A stretch of DNA of 64,000 nucleotides from Azospirillum soli (GCF_017876165.1 NZ_JAGINQ010000001.1:496001-560000), one strand, 5' to 3'; shown: positions 7,996-16,037, counted from the first letter of the stretch. Notes: a model not told the origin generated them from the sequence alone. Program-made: numbers and translations.

Positions 7996-9198
7996 ATGCG
8001 CGCAACTGAGATGTTTCCCGCAAAGCGGACCTTCGCCGCGCTGGTGCTGGCGGTTTCCGTCATTGCCGGAGCGGCCTCGGCCCGCGCCGCCTCCTATCGC
8101 GACACGCTGACCGGCTGGGCCGACCGGCTGGACACCGTCGCGGCGGAGTTGGAGTCCACCCCCGACCAGCCGATCACCCGCATCGGTTCCGGCGCCACCC
8201 TGAAGAAGGGCATGAGCGGGGAACGCGTCGGGCTGCTGACGCAGCGTCTGATCGAACTCGGCCACCTGTCCGCCGACCAGCGGACCGAGTTTTTCGACGC
8301 GACGGTGGACACCGCCGTGCGCGCCTTCCAACAGGCCCAGGGGATGAAGATCGACGGGCTGGTCGGCGGCGGCACGCGCGTCGCGCTCGACCGCTCGCCG
8401 AGGGAGGCCGCCGCGCAGATGCGCCGCAGCGCCACCGCCATGCGCGAGTTCCGCGACACGGAGCCCGACACCGTCCTGCTGGTGAACCTGCCGAGCCAGA
8501 CCACCACGCTGGTGCGCGACGGGGAGGAGGCGTTGACCATGCGCGCCATCGTCGGCCGGCCGTCGCGCGAGACGCCGCTGCTGCGCGACCGGATCACCCA
8601 CATCATCGTCAACCCGACCTGGACTGTGCCGCCGACCGTGCTGAAGGAGGACAAGCTGCCGATGCTGCGCGCCAAGGGCACGCCGGGCATCGAGCACGCG
8701 GCGGTCTATCTCGACGGGGAACAGGTGGAGCCGGGGACGGTCGATTGGAACAGCGTGTCGCCGGGCCGCGTGCGCATCGTGCAGCAGCCGGGCGACCACA
8801 ACGCGCTTGGCCGCTTCCGCTTCAACCTGACCAACCCCTACAACATCTATCTGCACGGCACCAACGAGCCGCGCCTGTTCGACCGCGAGATCCGCACCAT
8901 CAGCTCCGGCTGCGTGCGCCTTCAGGACGCCCGCCACATGGCCGAGGTGCTGTTGGCCGACGTGAACATCGCGCCGGACCGCCTCGACCGCATGCTGAAC
9001 AAGCCGGAGCCGCAATGGGTGAAGCTGGCCCGCCCGGTGCCGGTGCGCTTCGTCTACTGGACCGCGACGGTCGAGGACGGCGGACAAATTGGTGATGGGC
9101 AAACTGGCGGGAGCCGCATCCGCCTGCACCCGGACGTCTACGACCTGATCGACGAGACCACGCCGGTACCCGACCAGACCACAGCCCAGCGGGCGTAA
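7996..9198 (+). CDS. L,D-transpeptidase with peptidoglycan-binding domain (LdtD/YcbB-like)
   Basis: A 400-residue periplasmic enzyme that forms 3-3 cross-links in murein. It has a signal peptide (cleavage near ASARA-ASY at residue 31). A PG_binding_1 domain follows at about residues 70-135 (GERVGLLTQRLIELGHL, then AFQQAQGMKIDGLVGGGTR). The YkuD catalytic domain covers about 155-335, with HGTNEPRLF and the active-site motif ISSGCVRL, where the Cys is the nucleophile. The C-terminal extension has no recognised motif. A GAGG 8 bp upstream supports the ATG. It is divergent from a MepK-like peptidase; in E. coli ycbB and ycbK are also neighbours. Confidence 0.93.
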   Translation: MRATEMFPAKRTFAALVLAVSVIAGAASARAASYRDTLTGWADRLDTVAAELESTPDQPITRIGSGATLKKGMSGERVGLLTQRLIELGHLSADQRTEFFDATVDTAVRAFQQAQGMKIDGLVGGGTRVALDRSPREAAAQMRRSATAMREFRDTEPDTVLLVNLPSQTTTLVRDGEEALTMRAIVGRPSRETPLLRDRITHIIVNPTWTVPPTVLKEDKLPMLRAKGTPGIEHAAVYLDGEQVEPGTVDWNSVSPGRVRIVQQPGDHNALGRFRFNLTNPYNIYLHGTNEPRLFDREIRTISSGCVRLQDARHMAEVLLADVNIAPDRLDRMLNKPEPQWVKLARPVPVRFVYWTATVEDGGQIGDGQTGGSRIRLHPDVYDLIDETTPVPDQTTAQRA

Positions 9199-9213
9199 GC
9201 AACGCTCCCCAGA

Positions 9214-9245
9214 AAGCCCCCCTCCGTGAAGGAGGGGGGCTTTTT
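9214..9245 (+). terminator. Rho-independent terminator after the L,D-transpeptidase gene
   Basis: An inverted repeat (AAAGCCCCCCTCC / GGAGGGGGGCTTT) followed by a T-run. Because it sits between convergent genes and is symmetrical, it can also end the HPF transcript from the other side. Confidence 0.85.
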
Positions 9246-9247
9246 CA

Positions 9248-9832
9248 TTACGACGCGTGCAGTTCCGTGTCGGAACCCGCCGCGCGCCAGACCTTCGAGG
9301 CGGTCGGGCCGGTGTCGCCGGTGGTCTCGACGTACTTCACCGGGTCGCCGGTCTGCAGCTCCTCCATGTCCACGTTGATGCAGCTGTTGCGATGGAAGTA
9401 CAGCTGCGTGCCCGTGTTGGTCGTGATGAAGCCGTGGTCCTCGTTGGGGTAGAGCTGGGACACGCGGCCCGGCTGCTCCGGCTCGTGCGTCTTCACGTCA
9501 CGGCGCAGCTTGTCCTTGTATTCCTTCAGCTGGCGCTCGGCGGCCTCGAAGGCATCGCGGATCGAGGTGCGGGCGTCCGGGTTGGCGTAGCGCTCCTTTG
9601 CCTTGTGCGGCTTGCGGCTGACCACGATGTCCTGGCCGGGAACCATCAGCTCGATGTGCACGTCGTAGACGTTGCCGGTTTTGTGCTGGCGGTGCTGGTG
9701 TTCCACCGCCACCCGCATGCCGACCAGCCGGTCGAACAGCTTCTCCAGCTTCTCCGCGCGCTCGCGGATGTAGGTCTCCAGCTCCGGCTGGGTTTCCATG
9801 TTGTGGAAGGCGATTTCCAGGTTCGTGTCCAT
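9248..9832 (-). CDS. hpf: HPF/RaiA-family ribosome hibernation factor fused to a cold-shock domain
   Basis: A 194-residue cytoplasmic protein. Residues 1-115 match the ribosome-associated HPF/YfiA (S30AE) fold (LEIAFHNMETQPELETYIRE, later HIELMVPGQDIVVSRKPH). Residues 125-190 are a CspA-like OB-fold (GRVSQLYPNEDHGFITTNTG, then YFHRNS and GDPVKYVE). Canonical long HPF carries a different C-terminal dimerisation domain, so the fused cold-shock domain implies an added RNA-binding role. The gene lies 20 bp downstream of a DUF2934 gene, presumably in one transcript with a possible EcfG promoter. It probably inactivates ribosomes in stress or stationary phase. Confidence 0.9.
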   Translation of the reverse strand: MDTNLEIAFHNMETQPELETYIRERAEKLEKLFDRLVGMRVAVEHQHRQHKTGNVYDVHIELMVPGQDIVVSRKPHKAKERYANPDARTSIRDAFEAAERQLKEYKDKLRRDVKTHEPEQPGRVSQLYPNEDHGFITTNTGTQLYFHRNSCINVDMEELQTGDPVKYVETTGDTGPTASKVWRAAGSDTELHAS

Positions 9833-9852
9833 CGCTGGTTCCTCTTGTTCTG

Positions 9853-10236
9853 TCAGGCGCGGGAAGGGCGCGGGCGGTCGTCGGAGCGGGGGCCGGCCTC
9901 GTCCGGCCGCTCGGGCCAGGGGTCGCGGTCGCCGGCGCCGGGAATCTGGAACTCCTCGCCCTGGTCGGCGATGCCGGGCATTTCGCCCTGGCTGGCCATG
10001 CTCAGCGCCGGTTCGACCGGCTCCGTACGGGTGGCCGTGTCGTCGGGACCGCGCGCCGGGTTCGGCACCAGCGTGTCCCGATAGTTGTCCTCGATGGCGA
10101 TCTCCTCGCTGGCGAGCTTCCAGTGATCGTCGGCGCGGCCCTCCGGCCGGCCCTCGCGCTCCCAGATTTGGTGGGCGCGCTGGCGAATCCGGCTGTCCAG
10201 ATCCTTCGCCGAATCCTGTCCGAAATCCTCGGCCAT
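9853..10236 (-). CDS. DUF2934 domain-containing protein, 127 aa
   Basis: A small acidic protein. Its N terminus carries the DUF2934 signature (IRQRAHQIWEREGRPEGRAD, then HWKLASEEI at residues about 16-47). The remainder is a disordered Pro/Glu/Asp-rich tail. The molecular function of DUF2934 is unknown. It is the first gene of a two-gene operon with the HPF/cold-shock fusion and lies behind a possible general-stress promoter, which suggests a role in stress adaptation. Confidence 0.85.
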   Translation of the reverse strand: MAEDFGQDSAKDLDSRIRQRAHQIWEREGRPEGRADDHWKLASEEIAIEDNYRDTLVPNPARGPDDTATRTEPVEPALSMASQGEMPGIADQGEEFQIPGAGDRDPWPERPDEAGPRSDDRPRPSRA

Positions 10237-10298
10237 CCGGGTTCTCTCCTTGTCATGGTGCGCTTTCGCGGATGTGCGACGGGGGGTGCGGCAACCTT

Positions 10299-10324
10299 AA
10301 CCGGATGGCCCCTGCCTTGGTTCC
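10299..10324 (-). promoter_or_regulatory. Possible EcfG promoter for the DUF2934-HPF operon
   Basis: GGAAC (10324-10320) and GGTT (10302-10299) on the minus strand are spaced by 17 bp, about 65 bp upstream of the DUF2934 start. This matches the EcfG consensus except for one base in the -10 half. Confidence 0.5.
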
Positions 10325-10464
10325 GCAACCGGTGGCACACGCCAGTTGCGACATTTCACAAGCCTGTCAGCAGTTTGCTTGCAAAGCTCTCCATACGGCG
10401 GCAAACATTTGAATCGTTCGATCCGGTAATGATCGGTGAGTGCGAGTGGTGGAAGTCACACATT

Positions 10465-11607
10465 ATGGAGGTTGAGGTGCGGAGGTCCGGTCGGCGCTTC
10501 AGCGTGCGTTCGCGGCTGTTCGGAGAGGCCGCTGCCCTGCCCGCTTCCACCCCGCGGGCAGAGACCGCTGCCGAGTTGCGACTGCGACGCGTTCACAAGG
10601 CGGCTGTGGTGGCGCTCGCCACGCTGGCCGAGCACAAGGATCCCTTCGCCGCCCAGCACATCATGCGCGTCTCGCGCCTGACCGACGAGATCGCGCGGGT
10701 GCTGCAATCCGGCCCCTACCGCGATCAGGTCAGCGCCCGTTTCCGCGAGGATCTGCGCGTCGCCAGCATGCTGCACGACGTCGGCAAGGTGACCATCCCG
10801 GACGGCATCTTGCAGAAGCCCGGCCGCCTCGACCCGGACGAGCGGGCGGCCATGCAGAAGCACAGCCACAACGGCCGCACCATCCTGTCCCGCGCGGCCC
10901 GCCTGTCGGAGGCCGGCGGCTATCTGGCGCTGGGGGCGGAAATCGCCGGCCATCACCACGAGAAGTTCGACGGATCCGGCTATCCCTATGGCTTGTCGGG
11001 AACGGCCATTCCCCTGTCGGCCCGCATCGTCGCCGTGGCCGACGTGTTCGACGCGCTGACCCACCGCCGCTCCTACAAGGACGCCTGGCCGGCGGAAGAG
11101 GCCACGGCCTACGTCCGCGACCGCGCCGGCAGCGAGTTCGACCCGGTGGTGGTGGACGCCTTCCTGGCGGTGATGGAGGCGCGCGCCGCCGTCACCATCA
11201 TCCAGTGGACCGAGGCCATGAGCGTCGGCGTCGAGGATCTGGACAACGACCACCGGGTGCTGATCGACCTGATGAACCAGCTGGCCGGGGCCGACTCCCG
11301 GCAGGACCGCATCAACCTGGAAGCGGTTCTGGACGAGCTGGTGGACTACACGGTCTTCCACTTCGAAAAGGAAGAAGGCTATCTGGAGCGCGCCGGCTAT
11401 CCCGCCCTGGCAGGCCACCGCCGCCTGCACGCCCAATTGACCGAGCAGGTCTTCGCCATCCGCCGCAAGCTGGTCTCCTCCGCCCAGTCCGAACTGGGGG
11501 ACGAGGTTCTGGCCTTCCTCAGCAACTGGCTTCAGGAACACATCCTCAAGACCGACGCGCTCTACACCCCCCACCTCGTTCCGGCAACGCCCGGCGGGAA
11601 ACCGTAA
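10465..11607 (+). CDS. HD-GYP phosphodiesterase fused to a hemerythrin domain
   Basis: A 380-residue soluble protein. Residues 40-240 form an HD-GYP domain (metal motif LHDVGK at 103-108 and the GYP loop HHEKFDGSGYP at 164-174) expected to hydrolyse c-di-GMP. Residues 247-370 form a bacteriohemerythrin domain. All seven diiron ligands are present with standard spacing: His263, His299, Glu303, His318, His322, His359 and Asp364. This fits a phosphodiesterase whose activity responds to O2, NO or iron redox state. The ATG at 10465 is preferred because GGAAG lies 9 bp upstream; an ATG at 10429 has no ribosome-binding site. Confidence 0.92.
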   Translation: MEVEVRRSGRRFSVRSRLFGEAAALPASTPRAETAAELRLRRVHKAAVVALATLAEHKDPFAAQHIMRVSRLTDEIARVLQSGPYRDQVSARFREDLRVASMLHDVGKVTIPDGILQKPGRLDPDERAAMQKHSHNGRTILSRAARLSEAGGYLALGAEIAGHHHEKFDGSGYPYGLSGTAIPLSARIVAVADVFDALTHRRSYKDAWPAEEATAYVRDRAGSEFDPVVVDAFLAVMEARAAVTIIQWTEAMSVGVEDLDNDHRVLIDLMNQLAGADSRQDRINLEAVLDELVDYTVFHFEKEEGYLERAGYPALAGHRRLHAQLTEQVFAIRRKLVSSAQSELGDEVLAFLSNWLQEHILKTDALYTPHLVPATPGGKP

Positions 11608-11725
11608 CGCGCGATTCTCCAAAGGATGGATGCCGTTTGAATTAATACCAACGCGGTGGTATTGCACGTGGACGGATGATCGGTCCCGCGAGTCTTGGCC
11701 GGGCCAACAGACGGGACACACGATC

Positions 11726-13030
11726 TTGAGCGAACCGCTTCCACCCGCTGGCAGGTCCGACGCACCTCGCTCACCCGGTTTTCACCGCATCGCATCCGCC
11801 GTTTCCGCCTTGGCGCTTCTGGGCTCCATCGCGCTGGCACCCTCGGCGCGGGCGGCGGGCGACGTATCGCTGCTGCAACTCGGCCTCTTCCAGAAGGAGG
11901 GCGAAGCCAACTGGGCGTGGCAGAAATTTCAGCGCGGTCAGCCCAAGCTGGCGGACGGGCTGACGCCGAAAGTCATCCCGCTCGACCCCAAGCGGCAGGG
12001 CAGCGGCGTGGCCCTGCGCGCGACGGCGCCCGCCGGGATCGATGTCCGGGCGCTGTGCCGCCGCATGGTCGGCGCCGGCTTCGGCTGCCTCGTGCTGGAA
12101 GAAGCGGCGGCGCCGAAACCGGAATCCCCCGCCGTTCCCGCGATGGCGGCGCCAGCCCCCGCCCCGGTGCCGGCGCCCGCTCCAATACCCGCTTCTATCG
12201 CGGCGCTGCCGCCCCCGGCATCGCCCGTCCCCGTCACGCCGCCACCGGAAGCCGTCACCTACAGCGAGGAAGACGCCCGGACGATGACCGACATCGAGAA
12301 GGTCGGGCGCCGCAAGGGCCGGCTTGGCGCGGTAATCCCGGACACGCCCTTCGACGTGATGCCGGCGACGCTGAAGCGGGAGAACTGGAACCTCTGCGCG
12401 CTCACCTTCGACGACGGCCCGCACCGGGTGGTGACGCGGCAGATTCTCGACGTGCTGAACCGCGAGAAGATCCGCGCCACCTACTTCCCCGTGGCCAAGG
12501 TCGCCGCCAACCAGGGCGACGTGATCCGCGACTTCCTCGCCGCCGGGCATGAGATCGGCAACCACAGCCTGAGCCATTCCGATCTGCGCGCCCTGCCGCC
12601 GGACTCCCAGCGCTTCGAGATCGCGGAATCTAACCGCATCCTGCGTAGCTTAGGGGCCAACCCGGTGCTGTTCCGCCCGCCCTACGGGCGCTACACGCTG
12701 GACCTTCTGGCCATCGCCCGCGAAGAGAAGATGGCGCCCGTGCTGTGGACCGTGGACACCCGCGACTGGCAGTCGCGCGATCCCGACAAGATCGTGCAGC
12801 ACGTCAAGACGGCGGCCGGAACGGGCAGCGTGCTGCTGCTGCACTCCACCTACCCGTCGACGCTGAACGCTCTGCCCCGCGTGATCGACGAGATGCGTGC
12901 CAAGGGCTGCGAGTTCGTCACCCTGTCGGAATGGATCGAGCGGATGCGCCTGCTGGCCCACCCGCATCTGGTCAACGCCAGCGAGCCGATGCTGAACGCC
13001 AGCGCCCCGGTCCCGACGACCCGCAACTGA
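11726..13030 (+). CDS. Secreted NodB-type polysaccharide deacetylase
   Basis: A predicted exported CE4 esterase. After a signal peptide (hydrophobic segment ending SARA-AGDV) and a Pro/Ala-rich linker, the NodB domain begins with LTFDDGPHRV (catalytic Asp and metal Asp). It continues with GHEIGNHSLSH (metal His pair), FRPPYGRYTLDLL, WTVDTRDWQSRD and VLLLHST (catalytic His). The substrate could be peptidoglycan, exopolysaccharide or another N-acetylated glycan. The start is uncertain: TTG at 11726 puts the signal peptide near the N terminus, while an ATG at 11630 would add 32 residues over an inverted repeat (AATACCA-N6-TGGTATT, 11645-11664). Confidence 0.85.
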   Translation: MSEPLPPAGRSDAPRSPGFHRIASAVSALALLGSIALAPSARAAGDVSLLQLGLFQKEGEANWAWQKFQRGQPKLADGLTPKVIPLDPKRQGSGVALRATAPAGIDVRALCRRMVGAGFGCLVLEEAAAPKPESPAVPAMAAPAPAPVPAPAPIPASIAALPPPASPVPVTPPPEAVTYSEEDARTMTDIEKVGRRKGRLGAVIPDTPFDVMPATLKRENWNLCALTFDDGPHRVVTRQILDVLNREKIRATYFPVAKVAANQGDVIRDFLAAGHEIGNHSLSHSDLRALPPDSQRFEIAESNRILRSLGANPVLFRPPYGRYTLDLLAIAREEKMAPVLWTVDTRDWQSRDPDKIVQHVKTAAGTGSVLLLHSTYPSTLNALPRVIDEMRAKGCEFVTLSEWIERMRLLAHPHLVNASEPMLNASAPVPTTRN

Positions 13031-13061
13031 CGGGGCGGAACCGAAGGGGCGGAACGGGCGG

Positions 13062-13424
13062 TTACCGTCCGGTCTTCTGCTTGCGGTTCTGGGCGTATTT
13101 GCGGATGGTGGCCTCGATCTCCGGGGCCAGCATGTTCCATTCGCCGACCAGCTTGCCGTCCTTGATCTCGTTGACGCCGATGGTCGCCGGGAAGGTGAAC
13201 TTCCCGCAGTCGTCGTCCACCCGGACGGTGATCCGGGCGGTCTGCCCCTTGATCAGCGAATCGTCGAACTTCGTTGCGACGAAACCCTTGGTGGTGAGGG
13301 CGGCCAGCGGGAAGCTCTTGCTGTCCACCTCGATGAAGCTGCCGCTGGTGACCTTGCGGCGTGCGGGCGCGGCCGGCTTCTTCTTTTCGAACACCGTGAT
13401 CTTCAGAAAATCGAAGACGCCCAT
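13062..13424 (-). CDS. Small hypothetical protein with PilZ-like character, 120 aa
   Basis: A soluble 120-residue protein. A beta-rich core (SFIEVDSKSFPLAALTTKGF, then KGQTARITVRVDDDCGKFTF) resembles the beta-barrel of PilZ domains in pattern. It lacks the usual RxxxR and D/NxSxxG c-di-GMP-binding signatures, so the assignment is only suggestive. The ATG at 13424 has GGGAG 8 bp upstream. The nearby HD-GYP gene makes a signalling link attractive but unproven. Confidence 0.7.
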   Translation of the reverse strand: MGVFDFLKITVFEKKKPAAPARRKVTSGSFIEVDSKSFPLAALTTKGFVATKFDDSLIKGQTARITVRVDDDCGKFTFPATIGVNEIKDGKLVGEWNMLAPEIEATIRKYAQNRKQKTGR

Positions 13425-13526
13425 TCTCAAGCTCCCGCTGCCATGCCGCCCGCCCTTCGGACGCGCGATTTAAGCGCGGAGCACCCTTAAGGGGCAACCA
13501 CTTCCGTGAGATCGAATGTCGCGGCG

Positions 13527-13844
13527 TCAGTCCCCGGCCCGCGTCCAGGCGGCGTGCGCGCGTTTGGCGCATAGAACGGCGAAGGGCAGCAGGATGACCA
13601 GCACGGCGCCCATGCCGACCAGCGCGGACAGCGTTCCGGCCGGGTCGGACAGCGTCAGACGGGAGGCCAGATCAACCATCAGGTGAAGAATCAGCGCGGT
13701 CAATGCGGTCGCCGAAAAGGCGGGAGACGCGTAGGACGGCAGGCGGACTTTCCGCGCCCGGCTCACGCCGACCGGCTTCACCCAGCGGCGCCGACGCGCG
13801 CGGGATGAGGTTTCGAAGGCTTCCGGCCCAAAGACATCCAGCAT
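13527..13844 (-). CDS. Small membrane protein, 105 aa
   Basis: Unrecognised family. A basic N-terminal region (RARRRRWVKP) precedes two hydrophobic segments, about residues 45-60 and 72-92 (TLSALVGMGAVLVILLPFAV). Two transmembrane helices are therefore likely. The ATG at 13844 is preferred because AGGGGA lies 6 bp upstream; earlier in-frame starts lack a site. Confidence 0.6.
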   Translation of the reverse strand: MLDVFGPEAFETSSRARRRRWVKPVGVSRARKVRLPSYASPAFSATALTALILHLMVDLASRLTLSDPAGTLSALVGMGAVLVILLPFAVLCAKRAHAAWTRAGD

Positions 13845-14569
13845 GGGCATTCCCCTGTCGCCGCACCCTTTGTCACCGTCTTGCCGCCCTAATGCGCCGG
13901 GGGCGAGCAACCACCACTATAACGGTGAAACGCCGCAATGCCTCGCATCTGAAGTATTTACCCCCATCGACCGGCCCGGCAACCAAAGGTCATGGCGAAA
14001 AGGGAGGATCACACCTCCGACGTAGCTCTCCACAGAGTCTGTGGATAACTATGTTGACAAGGATGCGCATACTCCGATTCGCCACAGGCGCCACAAGGCC
14101 CTCACCCGGTTTGCCTGAATTTTGGGCAAAACAGCCAAGCCTTTGAAATTGCAGAACAATATCGCAAGAGGCCGACCCGAACCCGTCCGTACGTGTCAAC
14201 CGGAATTTCGCCGACCACCTCCTGCGTCACGATTTCGCGGAGGTCTGTGCCCTGTTGACAACTGAATGTTCGGCGTCCCCGCAAGGGGCACCCCCTATGT
14301 CTTTTGTACAGATCGAGGTAAGCCCTTCCCTGAGGGCGGCCGAAGCCTTGCAGCCGGCAAGAACAGGCCTCGGTCCGCGCCATATCGGCAGGCGGAACGC
14401 AAAAGGCGCCGAAGAACGGGCGGGGTCGCGCGGCCTTGGCCAGTCAATCCCCGAACCCCGTCCCCACGGCGTTTTCCGCTTTCGTTCCTGACGGATTGCT
14501 TTCCCTATACCCAAAGCAGATTTGCCGGCCGACGCGCCGTCACCCGCCGACCGATCACCCGATGGCCGA
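13845..14569. other. 725-bp intergenic region without a recognisable gene
   Basis: No open frame here shows convincing coding character. The left part is AT-richer and contains an inverted pair of DnaA-box-like sequences near 14029-14048. TTGACA motifs occur at 14054 and 14253 but lack good -10 partners. The right end holds a 15-bp tandem duplication at the kinase stop codon. Confidence 0.5.
14029..14048. promoter_or_regulatory. Inverted pair of DnaA-box-like sites
   Basis: TGTGGATAA at 14040-14048 is a perfect reverse-complement DnaA box (TTATCCACA). It faces TCCACA at 14030-14035, giving the palindrome TCCACA-N4-TGTGGA. The left box matches 7 of 9 bases. It could be a DnaA-regulated promoter or a DnaA titration site. 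Two boxes do not make an origin. Confidence 0.4.
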
Positions 14570-14580
14570 TCACCCGATGG
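14551..14580. repeat. 15-bp perfect tandem duplication at a stop codon
   Basis: CCGATCACCCGATGG occurs twice without a gap. The second copy contains the stop codon of the histidine kinase-like gene and the first gives a second in-frame stop 15 bp downstream. Confidence 0.85.
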
Positions 14581-15697
14581 CCGGAACGCCCTCGGTCAGC
14601 GTGACGGTCACGGCGGTACCCCCGCCGGGCTTGCTGTACACGCGGATGGTGCCGCCCATGCGCTCGACCAGCGCCTTGGAGATCAGCAGGCCAAGGCCGC
14701 TGCCGATCTCGCCATCGGCGCCGGGGTTGGCGTGATGGTGGTCGATGCGGAACAGGTTGGGCTGAACATCGTCCGGAATGCCCATCCCGTTGTCCTGCAC
14801 CCGGATGGTCACCTGCCCGTCCACCACCGCCGCCGACAGCATGACGATGCTGCCCGACGGCGAGAAGCGCACCGCATTCTCGATCAGGTGCCGCAACACC
14901 GCCGTCAAACCGGTCAGGTCGGCCAGCACGGACGTGGCGAAGATGCGGTTGACGATCAGGATGTCGCGCGCGCGGGCACGCGGCTCCAGCTCCTCCAGCA
15001 CGTCTTGGAGCATACCGCCGACCTCGTAGACCCGCAGTTCCATGGGAATCTGGTTCAGCTGCAGGCGCGACCACAGCGACAGGTTCTCGATGGTGCGCAT
15101 GATCTGCCGGCCGGCGTCGGAACACAGGTCGGCGTATTCGCGCACCCCCTCGGCCTTCTGGTCGGTCGAAATCATCTGCGTGGCGCCGAGGATGGCGCTG
15201 AGCGGGTCCTTCAGATCCTGGCAGATCTGGCCGAGGAAGCGGTTCATGCGCGACACGGAGTCGGCCAGCTGTTCCCGCTGCGCCTCGCGCTGCACCTCCT
15301 GCTCGTGGCGGCGCGAGATGTCGGTGATGAAGATGCAGGCCCCCATGGCGATGCCGTGCTCGTCGTCCAGGCGGGAGTCGTTGAAGATCGTGTAGAGCGG
15401 CTGCCCGTCCGCCCGCAGCAGCGCGATGTCGTAGGTGCGGTGGGGGACGAGGTCCCGCATCACCACCTGCCGCTCCAGGATGGGCCGGCATTCCGCCGCC
15501 ACGTAGCTGAGCATGTGGGTGCCGACCAGCTCCCCCTCCCGATAGCCCAGCATCGCGCAGAGCGCCGGGTTGACGTAGACGGTGACGAGGTCGCGGTCCA
15601 CGACCCAGCAGCCTTCGGACGTGTGCTCCAGAACCGTGCGGTCGAGATTGTCCCAGCCCGAAGTTTTTCGCGCGGCTTTCGGCAACAACGTCAACAT
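14570..15697 (-). CDS. PAS-domain histidine kinase-like protein lacking the phospho-accepting His
   Basis: A 375-residue soluble protein. A PAS domain occupies about residues 18-130 (CWVVDRDLVTVYVNPALCAM), followed by a short coiled coil. The dimerisation helix at 151-170 aligns with HisKA, but the canonical SHELRTPL reads CQDLKDPL: Gln160 (codon CAG at 15220-15218) replaces the phosphorylated His. The HATPase_c domain is intact (N-box ENAVRFSPSG near Asn274, DNGMGI at 302-307, GSGLGL at 332-337). It may bind ATP but should not autophosphorylate conventionally; it may act as a partner or allosteric regulator. No response regulator is adjacent. Confidence 0.9.
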   Translation of the reverse strand: MLTLLPKAARKTSGWDNLDRTVLEHTSEGCWVVDRDLVTVYVNPALCAMLGYREGELVGTHMLSYVAAECRPILERQVVMRDLVPHRTYDIALLRADGQPLYTIFNDSRLDDEHGIAMGACIFITDISRRHEQEVQREAQREQLADSVSRMNRFLGQICQDLKDPLSAILGATQMISTDQKAEGVREYADLCSDAGRQIMRTIENLSLWSRLQLNQIPMELRVYEVGGMLQDVLEELEPRARARDILIVNRIFATSVLADLTGLTAVLRHLIENAVRFSPSGSIVMLSAAVVDGQVTIRVQDNGMGIPDDVQPNLFRIDHHHANPGADGEIGSGLGLLISKALVERMGGTIRVYSKPGGGTAVTVTLTEGVPAIG

Positions 15698-16037
15698 GGC
15701 TCCCTCCTGCTCCGTCCGGCCCCCAGGGCACCCTTATTGCGCGAGCGTCTTCCGTCTGGCCGACACCAAATAGTAGGCACAGCCATCGCCGTCGATCAAC
15801 AGTAGGGATTTTTCAGTTTCGTGAAGAATTAAAGAGCCGTTTGAGGGCCAATAAAATTTTATCTTTCAAACCGGCAACATTTCTTGCTCACGCCATCGCA
15901 AACCTCACCACAGTTGATTCAATATTCATTCCGATAACTGGCACGCGCGGGAAGACCACCCAAACAAAATGGCGCGGCGACCCTGGCGAGGACCAAAGTC
16001 GCCGCCTTGATATAGACTCTAAACCTTTCCCGTCGCC
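15698..16037. other. AT-rich intergenic region upstream of the kinase-like gene
   Basis: About 340 bp between two leftward genes, with a strikingly AT-rich core (about 15780-15930) against the GC-rich background. It presumably holds the kinase promoter and the end of the debranching-enzyme transcript. No clear terminator or sigma-70 pair was found, and I see no gene. Confidence 0.4.

Noticed and set aside
7897..9129. 410-codon frame antisense to the L,D-transpeptidase
   Set aside because: No motifs; the opposite strand encodes a complete catalytic domain.
11645..11664. Small palindrome AATACCA-N6-TGGTATT before the deacetylase
   Set aside because: Could be an operator, but it is a single short copy and overlaps one possible start region, so no function is claimed.
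14029..14048. Replication origin
   Set aside because: Only two DnaA-like boxes, and no dnaA, parAB, hemE or repABC genes nearby.
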